Shown here: piece after piece, positions 1 through 8,767 of the stretch | Position numbering within the stretch: position 1 is the first letter of the stretch | Layout: every line of letters starts with the position of its first letter | NCBI GenBank assembly: GCA_019425655.1 | Contig: NQWY01033936.1 | Span: 78,587 to 142,586 of the forward strand | DNA from: Rhizophagus prolifer | Lineage: Eukaryota > Glomeromycota > Glomeromycetes > Glomerales > Glomeraceae | Direction of reading: 5' to 3' | Length of the DNA: 64,000 nt | The notes under the pieces: model-generated | What the model saw: the letters and a program-made list of their open reading frames with translations, nothing else | Databases searched by the model: none | Told to the model about the DNA's origin: nothing | Program-made: the position numbers and the translations under genes

Positions 1-1170
1 TTTTCTAAGCTGTTGCTGACTATCGGACACTGGACTGCAAGTCGTTTAGACTCCGAACACAGTTTATTTGTAAAACCATATCCTTTTCAAAAAGTCTTAA
101 TCAGACTTAATGACATTATGAGACAAGATCATAAGCCAAATATTCTTGTGCGTGGTATGGGCCCTAGTGGTGTTGATACGGTCATCACTCTATTTAGCGA
201 AGGATCGTTTGTAAATGAAAATGGAGCCTTCTCAAGCTATCAGAAGGCCGTGACAGATGAAAACTTCAAAGCCTATGTTGTTAGTCGTTCAGGATACTTC
301 CCTGCGGTACGAGGCAATAAACCTAACTATGACTTTAAGTATTTCACTCATGAATCTTTCCCTGAGTTGCAGCAGCACTTAAATCAGGTTTTATCACTAG
401 ATGATATTCTTCATCTGCTTGATCTTGAGCTTAAAAATGCAACGAATGGTGAAGTGTCATTCAATGACTTATGTAACTTGAAATTTGCAAATGCTTATGA
501 AAAGTTGAAATATGATCTGGAACACCAAGAGCTTAATGACTTAATTAATATGATCATTCTTAAAGTACGAAGAATGAAGTTTTACCGCTATTTAAGCAGT
601 CATGATAAAAAACGCTACGACCAAGAATTTGATCACTTATTCATTCGCCTTGCCGTACCAATCCCACTGGAAAATGCACAAAAGCTGAAATGCCTATTTG
701 AAGCTGGTCTACTTCAATCACTCAAACTTGGCTATAACAGTAAACCTCTAAAAATAATGGATAGCCATGTACAGCTCACTGATGATCTAGGGCATTCATT
801 TGATTTTGATCTTGTGGTGAATACGATCAGTCAAGATTTTGATATCTATAAACATCCCTCAGCATTGGTTAAATCATTGTTAGAGCAAAAGAATATTGTC
901 CCGAATATGGAGGATGAATATAACACTGGAGGTTTAATGCTGGATGGCTTAGAGACCTACAAACTGATGGAAAACCGTAGAGGGACTATAAAACCCTCGG
1001 AATATTTTTACTCTTTTGGTGTGCTTACCCGCTACTGGCAGAATGAACGTAACTTTTCCAAAGCGATTGTTGATGCTGCTGATTCTGTCTCGACTGATTG
1101 GGTTGAATTGTTTCAAAAGCATCTCAGTGAACCCATATTTACGCCAGAACAACTTTATAAAATTAGTTAA
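1..1170 (+). CDS. FAD/NAD(P)-binding protein, N-terminus outside window
   Basis: The frame is open to the first base of the window, so the true start lies upstream and at least 389 residues are present. It begins in a hydrophobic stretch ending TIGHW, which resembles the 'ATGHW' end of the first dinucleotide fold in NAD_binding_9-type FAD/NAD(P) proteins. About 35 residues later ILVRGMGPSGVD looks like a second nucleotide-binding loop. The C-terminal part is rich in charged residues and I see no membrane segment. Substrate and reaction are unknown. A cupin gene follows 20 bp downstream on the same strand and may share its transcript. The family assignment is moderately sure; any specific role would be a guess. 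Confidence 0.6.
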   Translation, partial: FSKLLLTIGHWTASRLDSEHSLFVKPYPFQKVLIRLNDIMRQDHKPNILVRGMGPSGVDTVITLFSEGSFVNENGAFSSYQKAVTDENFKAYVVSRSGYFPAVRGNKPNYDFKYFTHESFPELQQHLNQVLSLDDILHLLDLELKNATNGEVSFNDLCNLKFANAYEKLKYDLEHQELNDLINMIILKVRRMKFYRYLSSHDKKRYDQEFDHLFIRLAVPIPLENAQKLKCLFEAGLLQSLKLGYNSKPLKIMDSHVQLTDDLGHSFDFDLVVNTISQDFDIYKHPSALVKSLLEQKNIVPNMEDEYNTGGLMLDGLETYKLMENRRGTIKPSEYFYSFGVLTRYWQNERNFSKAIVDAADSVSTDWVELFQKHLSEPIFTPEQLYKIS

Positions 1171-1190
1171 TCGGACGAGGAAAATGATCA

Positions 1191-1718
1191 ATGGAAATGC
1201 ATCAGTTTTGTTATGACCGCGATATTAGGATAGTGCTGTGCAATTTAAAAGATAGCCTGTTTCCGTTTCATAAGCATACTCATATCCCCGATCTTGTGTA
1301 CTGCTCAAAAGGCGCTATTCAGGTTGAGTTACCAGATTTGCAGCAGAAATATATTGTTAATCAGGGGAACTTTTTTCAAATTCCCCCCAATGTTAGACAC
1401 AGATTTGCAAATAAAGATATTGAGGTTGAAAGCCGTTATATCATTCTTCAAATTGGAGAATTTAGTATTGAATTTTTTAAAAATATTGAAGAAATAGAAC
1501 CACTACTTGCCAATATTGAACCTAAAACTCGACTGAGTTCAGATATTTTTATTAAGGACTATAACGCTGACATTCAATATATTATTGAAGACTTTAAAAA
1601 CAATAGAAAAAAGGAAATTAGTAACGAGGAACAAGCAGACATTATTCAAGCATTAGAAGTATTTTTGCAGAATGGATATAAGTCAAAATTTCCAGAGAAA
1701 TCGTACTTTTTTGCTTAA
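1191..1718 (+). CDS. small cupin-domain protein
   Basis: This 175-residue protein has one cupin barrel. Residues 25-45 carry HKHTHIPDLVYCSKG, matching the metal-binding first cupin motif (HxH, then G). A second motif around PPNVRHRF supplies a further His. It resembles the sugar-sensing N-terminal domain of AraC regulators but has no helix-turn-helix; the C-terminal 60 residues are charged and probably helical. The start follows a GAGGAAA ribosome-binding site at 1177-1183. It sits 20 bp after the FAD/NAD(P)-binding gene and converges with the ZapE-like gene. Ligand and enzymatic role cannot be told from sequence. Confidence 0.6.
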   Translation: MEMHQFCYDRDIRIVLCNLKDSLFPFHKHTHIPDLVYCSKGAIQVELPDLQQKYIVNQGNFFQIPPNVRHRFANKDIEVESRYIILQIGEFSIEFFKNIEEIEPLLANIEPKTRLSSDIFIKDYNADIQYIIEDFKNNRKKEISNEEQADIIQALEVFLQNGYKSKFPEKSYFFA

Positions 1719-1757
1719 TCCAACTGCGTGTTAGTCATGCAAAGCATAGTCATATAT

Positions 1758-2846
1758 TCAAGCAGGCTCCTGAAGTTCCTTGTTATAACTTATGCTTTGC
1801 ATTTCCTGTAACCGTGAATACGTTCTTTGAAATTCAAATTTAAGCCTCTCGCCTTTATATAATTGATTTAATGGTTGTGAAGCAGCAAAGTATAGTTTGA
1901 TTTTTTGATCATAAAGTTCATCAATCAAATAAATAAAACGTCTCACGGTATCATAAATTCTATCTGTTAAATCACCAATTCCACTGATAAGCACATAGTC
2001 ATATTGCGTTGCTATCTCAATGTAATCAGCTGGGCTTCTGGCTTCTCGGCAAAGGTTTTCAAAGTCGAACCAAATCACATTCTTATAGCAAGATTTAACC
2101 TCGACTGATCTATGGTTGATCATGATGCTCGTCTTGAGTTCTTTCTGGTTATTTGTAAGCTGCTGGTAAACCGAATGAAGCCATTGTTCTGATTCTTCAT
2201 TTAATGGAAATCTATAGAAATGGTCATTGGCGTTGCTTTCTTTAATGGTTCTATAATCGAGTTGATTACCGATTTTTAAGACCGTGCAATTCTTATTGAT
2301 ATGATCTATGGTCTCTAAAAATCTATCGCGATTTAAACCATCTTTATAAAGATCTTCCGGATCAATATTCGAGGTAGCAACCAATATCACTTTCTTTGAA
2401 AATAGCAGATTAAATAGATTTGAAAGTATCATTGCGTCGGCAACATTTGATACAAAAAACTCATCAAAGCAAATGAGCTTATAGTTGCTTGCTATGTCAT
2501 TAGCAATCAGCTTTAAAGGATCTTTATTTCCCCGATAGGCAATAAGTTGCTTGTGAACATCTTTTAGGAAATGATGAAAATGCACTCTCATTTTCTTTTT
2601 AAAATTAAGAGAGTTATAGAATAAATCCATTATCCATGTCTTGCCTGTTCCTACACTTCCCCACATGTACAGACCTTTAATCTGGGGACTGAAGAAATGA
2701 CTAGACTGGTTTTCAATTTTATTCCAAATCTCATTTAATGTTTCAATAGCTTGTCGCTGAGACGGATCTGCAAGAACAACGCCATTATCAATCATAGAGT
2801 TGTATATCTCGAGTGGACTTTGACCCTCATGCTTAAGCATCTTCAT
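1758..2846 (-). CDS. ZapE/AFG1-family P-loop ATPase
   Basis: This 362-residue protein has the AFG1/ZapE architecture. Walker A GSVGTGKT is at residues 63-70 and Walker B LICFDEF at about 124-130. Sensor-like VATSN follows, and NRDRFLETI carries the arginine finger. ZapE is an FtsZ-associated, septum-acting ATPase in gammaproteobacteria; its eukaryotic relative AFG1 is mitochondrial. The gene overlaps the 3' end of the upstream LysR gene by 14 bp, so it is probably translated with that regulator. That is an unusual partner for a housekeeping zapE and suggests a second, specialised copy. I therefore give no gene symbol. The family call is solid; the cell-division role is not assured. Confidence 0.75.
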   Translation of the reverse strand: MKMLKHEGQSPLEIYNSMIDNGVVLADPSQRQAIETLNEIWNKIENQSSHFFSPQIKGLYMWGSVGTGKTWIMDLFYNSLNFKKKMRVHFHHFLKDVHKQLIAYRGNKDPLKLIANDIASNYKLICFDEFFVSNVADAMILSNLFNLLFSKKVILVATSNIDPEDLYKDGLNRDRFLETIDHINKNCTVLKIGNQLDYRTIKESNANDHFYRFPLNEESEQWLHSVYQQLTNNQKELKTSIMINHRSVEVKSCYKNVIWFDFENLCREARSPADYIEIATQYDYVLISGIGDLTDRIYDTVRRFIYLIDELYDQKIKLYFAASQPLNQLYKGERLKFEFQRTYSRLQEMQSISYNKELQEPA

Positions 2847-3735
2847 TCCCTACGGTAGCCAAGATTGTTGTTGAGTGCTTAATAATAATATCATTCATTA
2901 TTGAAACTGCTGGAGAAAGATAAGAAAGCTGATGCCAGTATAATGGAATCTTAATCCTATATTCTTTTGAAATTTCCTTTATGCCCTGATTCGATAAATC
3001 CTGATTTATCTTGCATATAGGCATTATTCCGTAGCCCATATCACAAGCAAGCCCAGAAATATAAGAGTCAGTTGAAGGAATAATATGAAAAGGAATCATT
3101 GATTTTTTGAGTCCGAAGTTAGATTCTAAAAAATCGAAATATATTCTTTCATTTTCATTAAATAAAACTAAAGGAGCTAAACGCAGACTCTCTCTATTAA
3201 TTCCATTTTTAAACCATTTATTAATAAAATTCTCTGAGGCAACTAGGCAATAAACCATATTACCTAAATATACACTTGTACAACCTCTTATTATCTCAGA
3301 CTCGGAAGTAATGCAGGCCTGAACTTCTCCTCTTTTTAAGAGTTCGATGGTATTACAAAGCGTATCAATCTTTACGTCTATTGTAATAGACTCAGACAGA
3401 CAGTATTTGGCTAATATAGGGAAAAGCAATGATTCAAAGGTACCGATACTCGCAGCAATGGGTAACGGCTTAAATTTATTATTATCGATGACCGATTTTA
3501 AAAAAACATTCTCTAATAAAGACACTCGCTGAAGATAAGCAAATAACTCAGCTCCAAATGGTGTTGGTTTACATGGTCTTTCTCTAACTAATAATACATT
3601 CCCTAATCTTTCCTCTAGTAATCGAACTCTTTGAGAAATCGCTGACTGAGATACACATAATTTTTTACCAGCTTTTTCGAAACTTCCTGTTTCAACGACG
3701 GCCGAAAAGGCGTCGCATTTAATTTTGTCTAGCAT
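2833..3735 (-). CDS. LysR regulator, ArgP-like
   Basis: This 300-residue LysR regulator has an N-terminal winged helix-turn-helix (residues 1-60: AVVETGSFEKAGKKLCVSQS, then AISQRVRLLEERLG). That pattern matches ArgP/IciA, including the LVRERPCKPTPFG wing. The rest is a substrate-binding-like effector domain. ArgP homologues sense lysine or arginine and activate exporters such as argO or lysE. No exporter lies directly next to this copy; its partner is the overlapping ZapE-like ATPase. The upstream region (3736-4104) holds its promoter. The LysR call is sure; the ArgP subfamily is likely; the effector is unknown. Confidence 0.75.
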   Translation of the reverse strand: MLDKIKCDAFSAVVETGSFEKAGKKLCVSQSAISQRVRLLEERLGNVLLVRERPCKPTPFGAELFAYLQRVSLLENVFLKSVIDNNKFKPLPIAASIGTFESLLFPILAKYCLSESITIDVKIDTLCNTIELLKRGEVQACITSESEIIRGCTSVYLGNMVYCLVASENFINKWFKNGINRESLRLAPLVLFNENERIYFDFLESNFGLKKSMIPFHIIPSTDSYISGLACDMGYGIMPICKINQDLSNQGIKEISKEYRIKIPLYWHQLSYLSPAVSIMNDIIIKHSTTILATVGNEDA

Positions 3736-3921
3736 TTTTAAATGTTATCTATATTAATTAAAGTTATATTTCTTAATGATAGTAATGGGTATGGCAATAC
3801 GAAATACTACAATTGTATTACTTCTGCTAAATAATCATTATTTATTTTAATTAAATGAGTAACACACATGCAATTAATTAGTAAAACTTATAAAATCCTA
3901 ATTAAATTCAATATTAATTAA

Positions 3922-3966
3922 AATGCAGTATCTAACTCCCAAACTGGTGGTGCATTAAGCTGGTAA
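3922..3966 (+). pseudogene. possible C-terminal gene remnant
   Basis: A 14-codon open stretch ends in a stop codon at 3964-3966 and reads NAVSNSQTGGALSW. It lies 45 bp before a strong forward terminator, although no forward gene exists upstream. A stop codon at 3919 closes the frame. The composition resembles a protein tail, so it may be the last piece of a deleted gene. The rest of 3736-4104 is AT-rich, with no other gene visible. A chance reading is quite possible. Confidence 0.2.
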
Positions 3967-4011
3967 GTTTAAGTATTATCAAAGAAAAACGACAATTGAA
4001 ATTATTCTAAA

Positions 4012-4044
4012 CAAAAGCCATCTCAGTGGATGGCTTTTGTTTTT
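4012..4044 (+). terminator. rho-independent terminator
   Basis: An 11-bp perfect stem (CAAAAGCCATC / GATGGCTTTTG) with a 6-nt loop is followed by a T run on the forward strand. No intact forward gene precedes it, so it looks orphaned. On the reverse strand it would fall downstream of acuI, but the T tract there is weaker. Confidence 0.75.
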
Positions 4045-4104
4045 ATAAACTTAAATCATTTCACCCCAAGGTACACAAGGAGTCATTAAAGCTCTTTTGA
4101 AGGC

Positions 4105-5082
4105 TTAGAGCTTTACAACAACTCTACCTCTTATTTTTCCATCTAAAATTTCATTTGAAAAATTTAAGGCATCACTTAACTGAATCTCAGTCGTTACTGC
4201 CTCCAATTTCGTTTTATCTAATTCTGTAGTTAAACGCTCCCAAGCTTCTTTTCTTAGCTCGATTGGTGCCATAACACTATCAATTCCATACAACGTAATT
4301 CCTCTCAGGATAAATGGAGCAACTGTTGCAGGGAAATCCATTCCACCCGCCAGACCACAAGCAGCCACCGCACCACGATATTTTGTACTAGCACATGCAT
4401 TGGCTAAAGTATGACTGCCCACAGTATCAATCACACCTGCCCAAATTTCCTTATTTAGCGGCTTTCCTTGTGAAGATAATTCAGCGCGATCAATAATTTC
4501 GCTTGCCCCTAAACTCGTTAAATATTCTGATTCTTGGGGTCTACCAGTTGATGCTGTAATCTCATAACCAAGGTGACTCAAAATAATAATGGCAATACTA
4601 CCCACTCCGCCATTTGCACCTGTTACTAAAATTTTTCCATCACTTGGTTTGATGCCATGCTTTTGCAAAGCCATGACACACAGCATAGCGGTATAACCTG
4701 CTGTACCAATAATCATCGTATCTTTAAAAGAAAAAGCAGAAGGTTTCTGTATAAGCCAATCACCTGACACAGTCACTTGCTCGGCTAATCCGCCAGAATA
4801 TTTTTCACCAACACCCCAGCCATTTAATAGAACTTCATCTCCTTTTTTCCATGCTGGATGTTTTGATTCAATTACAACACCTGAAAAATCTATACCTGGT
4901 GTTAATGGAAAACTACGCACTACGGGAGAGCGCCCAGTAATGGCTAAAGCATCTTTATAATTTAATGTTGAATATTTTACTTCAACTGTAACCTCTCCTT
5001 CTTGTAAAGGCTTTGGACTAATCTCAGCAACCTTTGCCAGATAACCAGCATCATCTTTAGTGATTACGATACCTTTATACAT
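4105..5082 (-). CDS. acuI: acryloyl-CoA reductase (YhdH/AcuI family)
   Basis: This 325-residue zinc-independent medium-chain reductase is collinear with the YhdH/AcuI family: N-terminal GroES-like fold (STLNYKDAL, TPGIDFSG), then a Rossmann domain with VTGANGGVGSIA. AcuI reduces toxic acryloyl-CoA to propionyl-CoA with NADPH. The neighbours support this role: acuR lies directly upstream on the same strand and the DMSP lyase gene dddY is just beyond, so acrylate released from DMSP would be detoxified here. A TetR-type site (5104-5118) lies 22 bp before the start codon. YhdH proteins also occur without DMSP metabolism, but the context makes AcuI the best reading. Confidence 0.88.
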   Translation of the reverse strand: MYKGIVITKDDAGYLAKVAEISPKPLQEGEVTVEVKYSTLNYKDALAITGRSPVVRSFPLTPGIDFSGVVIESKHPAWKKGDEVLLNGWGVGEKYSGGLAEQVTVSGDWLIQKPSAFSFKDTMIIGTAGYTAMLCVMALQKHGIKPSDGKILVTGANGGVGSIAIIILSHLGYEITASTGRPQESEYLTSLGASEIIDRAELSSQGKPLNKEIWAGVIDTVGSHTLANACASTKYRGAVAACGLAGGMDFPATVAPFILRGITLYGIDSVMAPIELRKEAWERLTTELDKTKLEAVTTEIQLSDALNFSNEILDGKIRGRVVVKL

Positions 5083-5103
5083 AGAACTTCCTCTCTATTT
5101 AAT

Positions 5104-5118
5104 TAGACCAACCGTCTA
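5104..5118. promoter_or_regulatory. probable AcuR operator before acuI
   Basis: The inverted repeat TAGAC-N5-GTCTA lies between the acuR stop and the acuI start, 22 bp before the acuI ATG. A near copy (TAGAC-N5-ATCTA) overlaps the 5' region of acuR at 5819-5833. Shared sites before both genes are what a self-regulating TetR repressor would use. Assignment to AcuR is inference from position and symmetry. Confidence 0.6.
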
Positions 5119-5125
5119 GAATTAA

Positions 5126-5163
5126 TTAAAAAATAAATGCAGACATCTGCATTTATTTTTTAA
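5126..5163 (-). terminator. terminator after acuR
   Basis: A long A/T-flanked hairpin with core AAATGCAGA / TCTGCATTT begins directly after the acuR stop codon. It has T runs on both sides and could work in either direction. It separates acuR from acuI, implying that acuI has its own promoter at the 5104 operator. Confidence 0.65.
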
Positions 5164-5808
5164 TTAACTTTTTACGCTATTGAGTTGTTCTACACCTAAT
5201 GTAAACAAGCGATAAAATGCTTCTAGAGGACTCGTAGATTTGATTAAACGAGCTCTAAGAACTGCGCCTTCCCACCCAATCCAAAATTGGTAAGCCATTT
5301 CATTACAGTCTGTTAAGCTGTATTCAGAATAAAATTCACGTAAGCAATCAGAAATCATTTTCTGCCAGACCTGAAAAATACTTTCTATTCGAGCAATAAT
5401 TTCAGGGGCTAAATAAGAAACCTCTTGCCCTAAGTTCCCCAGAATACAACCTCGCTTAAAATCATATTTCTGTAGTTTTTCTCCAGCGTCTTTTACAAAA
5501 TTTTGGAGTTTTTCTAGAGGTGTAAGATCTGGTTGACTTAAAAACTTATTTAATCGCTTCACAAAATAAGTTTCATAAGCATCTAGGACTTCTAAAATAA
5601 ACGCCTCTTTGTTTTCAAAATAATGATAGAACGAGCCTTTAGGAATTTGAATAGGCTTCATGAGATCATCTAAGCTCATGGCATTCATTCCACGTTCTGT
5701 AAGCAATTCAATACCACGACGTATTAATACGTCTTTCGTATCGGCATAGTTGATGCCATGTTTAGTGGGCCGACCACGTGGTCTTTTGGGTAAATTCGAA
5801 TAATTCAT
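5164..5808 (-). CDS. acuR: TetR-family acrylate/DMSP regulator, AcuR-like
   Basis: This protein has 214 residues from the preferred start. An N-terminal basic arm (KRPRGRPTKHG) leads into a TetR helix-turn-helix ending IPKGSFYHYFENKEAF. The effector domain carries FKRGCILGNLGQE, typical of AcuR-like regulators as I recall them. AcuR in Rhodobacter represses acuI and a DMSP lyase gene and is released by acrylate. An upstream ATG at 5826 would place coding sequence inside the operator-like site, so the ATG at 5808 is more likely. It lies between acuI (same strand) and dddY (divergent). The specific effector is inferred from context. Confidence 0.8.
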   Translation of the reverse strand: MNYSNLPKRPRGRPTKHGINYADTKDVLIRRGIELLTERGMNAMSLDDLMKPIQIPKGSFYHYFENKEAFILEVLDAYETYFVKRLNKFLSQPDLTPLEKLQNFVKDAGEKLQKYDFKRGCILGNLGQEVSYLAPEIIARIESIFQVWQKMISDCLREFYSEYSLTDCNEMAYQFWIGWEGAVLRARLIKSTSPLEAFYRLFTLGVEQLNSVKS

Positions 5809-5818
5809 ATTTATAAAA

Positions 5819-5833
5819 TAGACCATCCATCTA
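5819..5833. promoter_or_regulatory. second probable AcuR operator, acuR/dddY side
   Basis: TAGAC-N5-ATCTA differs at one half-site base from the perfect inverted repeat before acuI. It lies just upstream of the chosen acuR start, consistent with autoregulation. It is about 400 bp from dddY, so control of dddY from here is uncertain. Confidence 0.55.
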
Positions 5834-6235
5834 GAAATAGCAATCTTGTTAGATTAAAATTGATTTCAACAACTTATATAATTTTTTCTGACAATGACTT
5901 TCGAAATTTTTAGATACTTTATGATCTTCAACTTTTAAAAAAAAGTATAATGTAGACTTATTTAAAATTAATTAGTTGTTTTAAATCAAAAAGATAAAAT
6001 GTGAAAATCATTTTAAACTTAAGCTTTGTGCTCTTTACTAGAAGTTTAGATTTTCATTTTCAACTTCAATATTTAGGATAATTTTTAAGTATTTTCTAAC
6101 TCTATAAAGTTAGTTACAACTGTAGGAACTTACACAGCTTTTTATTCGTTACATTATTTTAAAGTGCAAAAAATTAGAGACTTTAAGTAGAAATATCAAG
6201 CTCTTCCACTTAGCGATAACAACAGAGATAAAATC
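5834..6235. other. acuR-dddY intergenic region, no gene seen
   Basis: About 400 bp of very AT-rich sequence separates the divergent acuR and dddY genes. It should hold the dddY promoter and 5' leader. No convincing open frame, terminator or third copy of the TAGAC operator was found by eye. Confidence 0.5.
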
Positions 6236-7444
6236 ATGAATAAACGAATTTTAGGGGTAGTTATTGGAACTACGTTTGCATGCTTTCAAGCACAAGCGGC
6301 TGAGTTCAAATGCCAAGACGATGTAAAACCTGCACACTTGACTGCCGATGAACAGAAGCTTGTTGACCAGTTCTGGGCCGAGTCCCTAGTCTATTTAGAC
6401 CAATACCTCAAGGCACTTGAGACGCCTACTGGTCAATGCAAAGACTCAGCGCAAGCAACGACCCAAACATATTCTTCCGAAACAGGAAAAGCGCAAACAC
6501 GTTGTATTATGAAATACCGTGATGTTGAACTGGTTGCGAAACACCTTAGAGCTATATTAGCCGAGCCAGACAAAGCAAAGGCATGTTTCGACCCACAAAA
6601 GAATTATAAAGATTTCACACTCTATACCCCTAGTTCACAGGTACAAAATTTATCAGCAACCTCTAAATGGATTAACCGTCCATTACTAACCGATTACTAC
6701 AAAAAAATGGGGGGCACAATTGGCACAGCAGGCTTAGAATTGAACGAAAATTTCTTAGCAATTACTTCACGTACCGACACTAAGGCACACTGGACGAAGG
6801 ATGTCAGCATCAAAGGGCTACCAACGCTTTGGTCTTCCGTAGGTTGGATCCCGCTATACGCAGAAAACTCAAATGCAGGAAGCGACCGTTTCCGTGGTGG
6901 ATATCTTTATGCAGAGGTCATGGGGCCTTGGGGTAACTTGCGAATTAAGGAAATTGATGGTGAAAAAGTAGGTGCAGAAATAGGTATGACTGTACAATTA
7001 TTTAATACATCCTACCCCTACCATTATCACCACCCTCAAGAGATTTATATGACGCTGACCAAGCCTCAGTGTATTGATCAAAATAAGTTTATGGTGATGC
7101 ACTGGGATAGCGACCAATTCAAACAAAAACGTAGTGAAAAAGGCTGGAACGTTCAGATCGATGGGGCAAAAGGTAAATGGAAAAAGTGGTTTTCCAATCA
7201 AGATCCTGACCAGAAGTGGCTCACCTACTTTGAACGTAATTCCATCCATGCATTCCATGCACTTGAGGGCTGTAATCAAACAATTCAAAATTCTGGTTTA
7301 GTCACAGTTTGGGGTCGTACAACTGGACAAGATAATGAACAATCCACTCGGTTATGCCAACCTATCTCTGGTGATCCAAAAGATATAAAGAAAATGAAAC
7401 CTGAAGAAAAGGTAATTTGTAAATTACACGACTGGAAACCTTAA
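6236..7444 (+). CDS. dddY: periplasmic DMSP lyase DddY
   Basis: This 402-residue protein has a Sec signal peptide (residues 1 to about 21, ending AQAA) and then a helical region and cupin-like barrel. DddY cleaves dimethylsulfoniopropionate to dimethyl sulfide and acrylate in the periplasm. The expected metal ligands are at His263, His265, Glu269 and His338, with a candidate catalytic Tyr271 ([12 protein letters not shown] and ERNSIHAFH). From memory these numbers equal those reported for A. bereziniae DddY. Several Cys residues in the mature part could form disulfides. The neighbouring acuR and acuI complete an acrylate-handling module. I am confident of the family; activity is untested. Confidence 0.9.
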   Translation: MNKRILGVVIGTTFACFQAQAAEFKCQDDVKPAHLTADEQKLVDQFWAESLVYLDQYLKALETPTGQCKDSAQATTQTYSSETGKAQTRCIMKYRDVELVAKHLRAILAEPDKAKACFDPQKNYKDFTLYTPSSQVQNLSATSKWINRPLLTDYYKKMGGTIGTAGLELNENFLAITSRTDTKAHWTKDVSIKGLPTLWSSVGWIPLYAENSNAGSDRFRGGYLYAEVMGPWGNLRIKEIDGEKVGAEIGMTVQLFNTSYPYHYHHPQEIYMTLTKPQCIDQNKFMVMHWDSDQFKQKRSEKGWNVQIDGAKGKWKKWFSNQDPDQKWLTYFERNSIHAFHALEGCNQTIQNSGLVTVWGRTTGQDNEQSTRLCQPISGDPKDIKKMKPEEKVICKLHDWKP

Positions 7445-7516
7445 GAATCCGTCCAAGTTCTTAGCAAAATAAGTCGTTGAAGAAGGCTTTTTTGCAGAAA
7501 TATTTACAAGATAGAG

Positions 7517-7549
7517 TTACTGCAAACTCAATAAATGAGTTTGCAGTAA
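7517..7549 (+). terminator. hairpin after dddY
   Basis: A perfect 14-bp stem (TTACTGCAAACTCA / TGAGTTTGCAGTAA) with a 5-nt loop lies 72 bp after the dddY stop. Only a weak T tract follows, so it may be a terminator or an mRNA-stabilising hairpin. Confidence 0.5.
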
Positions 7550-7628
7550 ATCTAAAAATTAAATAGTAGCCCTCTTTTACATCTAGCCTTCAACTCGACA
7601 GGAAAGCAAAGCCACTTTTAAATAAAAA

Positions 7629-8354
7629 TTAGGTTTCTTGCTTATACTTAATTATTTTTAAAAGTAATATTAAAGCAACTACCATTAGCCAGATTAAAAT
7701 TAAATACCTCATCAATAAGGTAGGGAACATAACCCAAATCCACCAAGAAGCAACTTCCTCGTCACTTGTTGAAAAATTAATTACTCTCCCCTTTTCATCT
7801 TCAAAACGAACATTACTAGCTACAATTTTATTACCATCAAGAAATATTGAAGGATAAGGAAAAAAACTTCCTTCTAATTTAAGCAATCTTCTAGGTTTAT
7901 ATAAATCACAAAATGAACCATTTTCATTTCTAAAATATGCACAATTAATAACAAAATTTTTATTATCTCTTTCTACGACTAACGACCTTATACGTTTATC
8001 TTTAAAATGAAATTCAGGCTCATAAACAACGAAACTCTCTTTTCTAGGAGTAAAAACTATACTGGGGTTAAGAGCACAAAGCAGTACAATCACACACAAA
8101 CTTAAGGAAAGGACAAGAACAAAATTTTTATAAATATACGCATATAATGAAAAAAATGGATCAACCACTTCCCTAGAGATCCACATTTTAAGTTTATAAA
8201 TCACAACTATCCCCACTATAAAAAAAATAGTAAAAAAACCAGAAGCTAATAAAACACCTGTACTAAAAGTACCGGCACATACAAGAAAATTTACAATCCA
8301 TATTCTTTCTTGTTTTACATAATTTTTTAATAGTTTTGCTAAGGTAAATAGCAA
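7629..8354 (-). CDS. hypothetical membrane protein
   Basis: I do not recognise this 241-residue protein. Hydrophobic stretches at about 18-53 (probably two passes), 78-96 and 207-235 suggest four membrane segments. A hydrophilic domain of about 110 residues lies between the third and fourth and contains two Cys. The fold is polar-loop-in-the-middle, like many small uncharacterised Acinetobacter membrane proteins. It is convergent with dddY and separated from its upstream neighbour by a long AT-rich gap, so it is probably monocistronic. No function can be proposed. Confidence 0.5.
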   Translation of the reverse strand: MLFTLAKLLKNYVKQERIWIVNFLVCAGTFSTGVLLASGFFTIFFIVGIVVIYKLKMWISREVVDPFFSLYAYIYKNFVLVLSLSLCVIVLLCALNPSIVFTPRKESFVVYEPEFHFKDKRIRSLVVERDNKNFVINCAYFRNENGSFCDLYKPRRLLKLEGSFFPYPSIFLDGNKIVASNVRFEDEKGRVINFSTSDEEVASWWIWVMFPTLLMRYLILIWLMVVALILLLKIIKYKQET

Positions 8355-8767
8355 AAAAATACAAGAATATGTGTTGTGATAAAAATTAGCTTTTATTTTA
8401 ATTTTGAATTCAAAAAGAAATTTTAAGTTAAACCGAGTTATATCTCACTCAAGTTATAAAGAGTGATTTTTAGTCAAAATGATTGGCGAGAACTATCAAA
8501 TCTGCTCGAAAAAAGCCGATTTATGTCAAAATCGGAATTTGCTTTTTTGTAGTAGATAAAAATTATTAACAATCTGATTTTAAAAATCTTTTTAAATATT
8601 ATTTCAGATAACGCCCATTATGTTAAATAATAATTATTTGGATAAGATGATTGATATAATATGTTTTCGTCAGTTTATCCTTAATGCCACAGAACCTTTG
8701 TTGGCTAGCTAGTGGTTTGTAAGGGATTTAAGTTAAAGTTAATTCTGGGATAAGCAATTGCTGATAA
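8355..8767. other. intergenic region with one hairpin
   Basis: About 410 bp lies between two divergent orphan genes. An imperfect hairpin at about 8509-8547 (AAAAAAGC...GCTTTTTT with an inner CGATTT/AAATCG stem) looks like a terminator, although no forward gene precedes it. Nothing else was recognised. Confidence 0.4.

Noticed and set aside
5164-5826. acuR start at 5826
   Set aside because: This start would place the operator-like repeat inside the coding region and adds six residues without family support. The ATG at 5808 is preferred.
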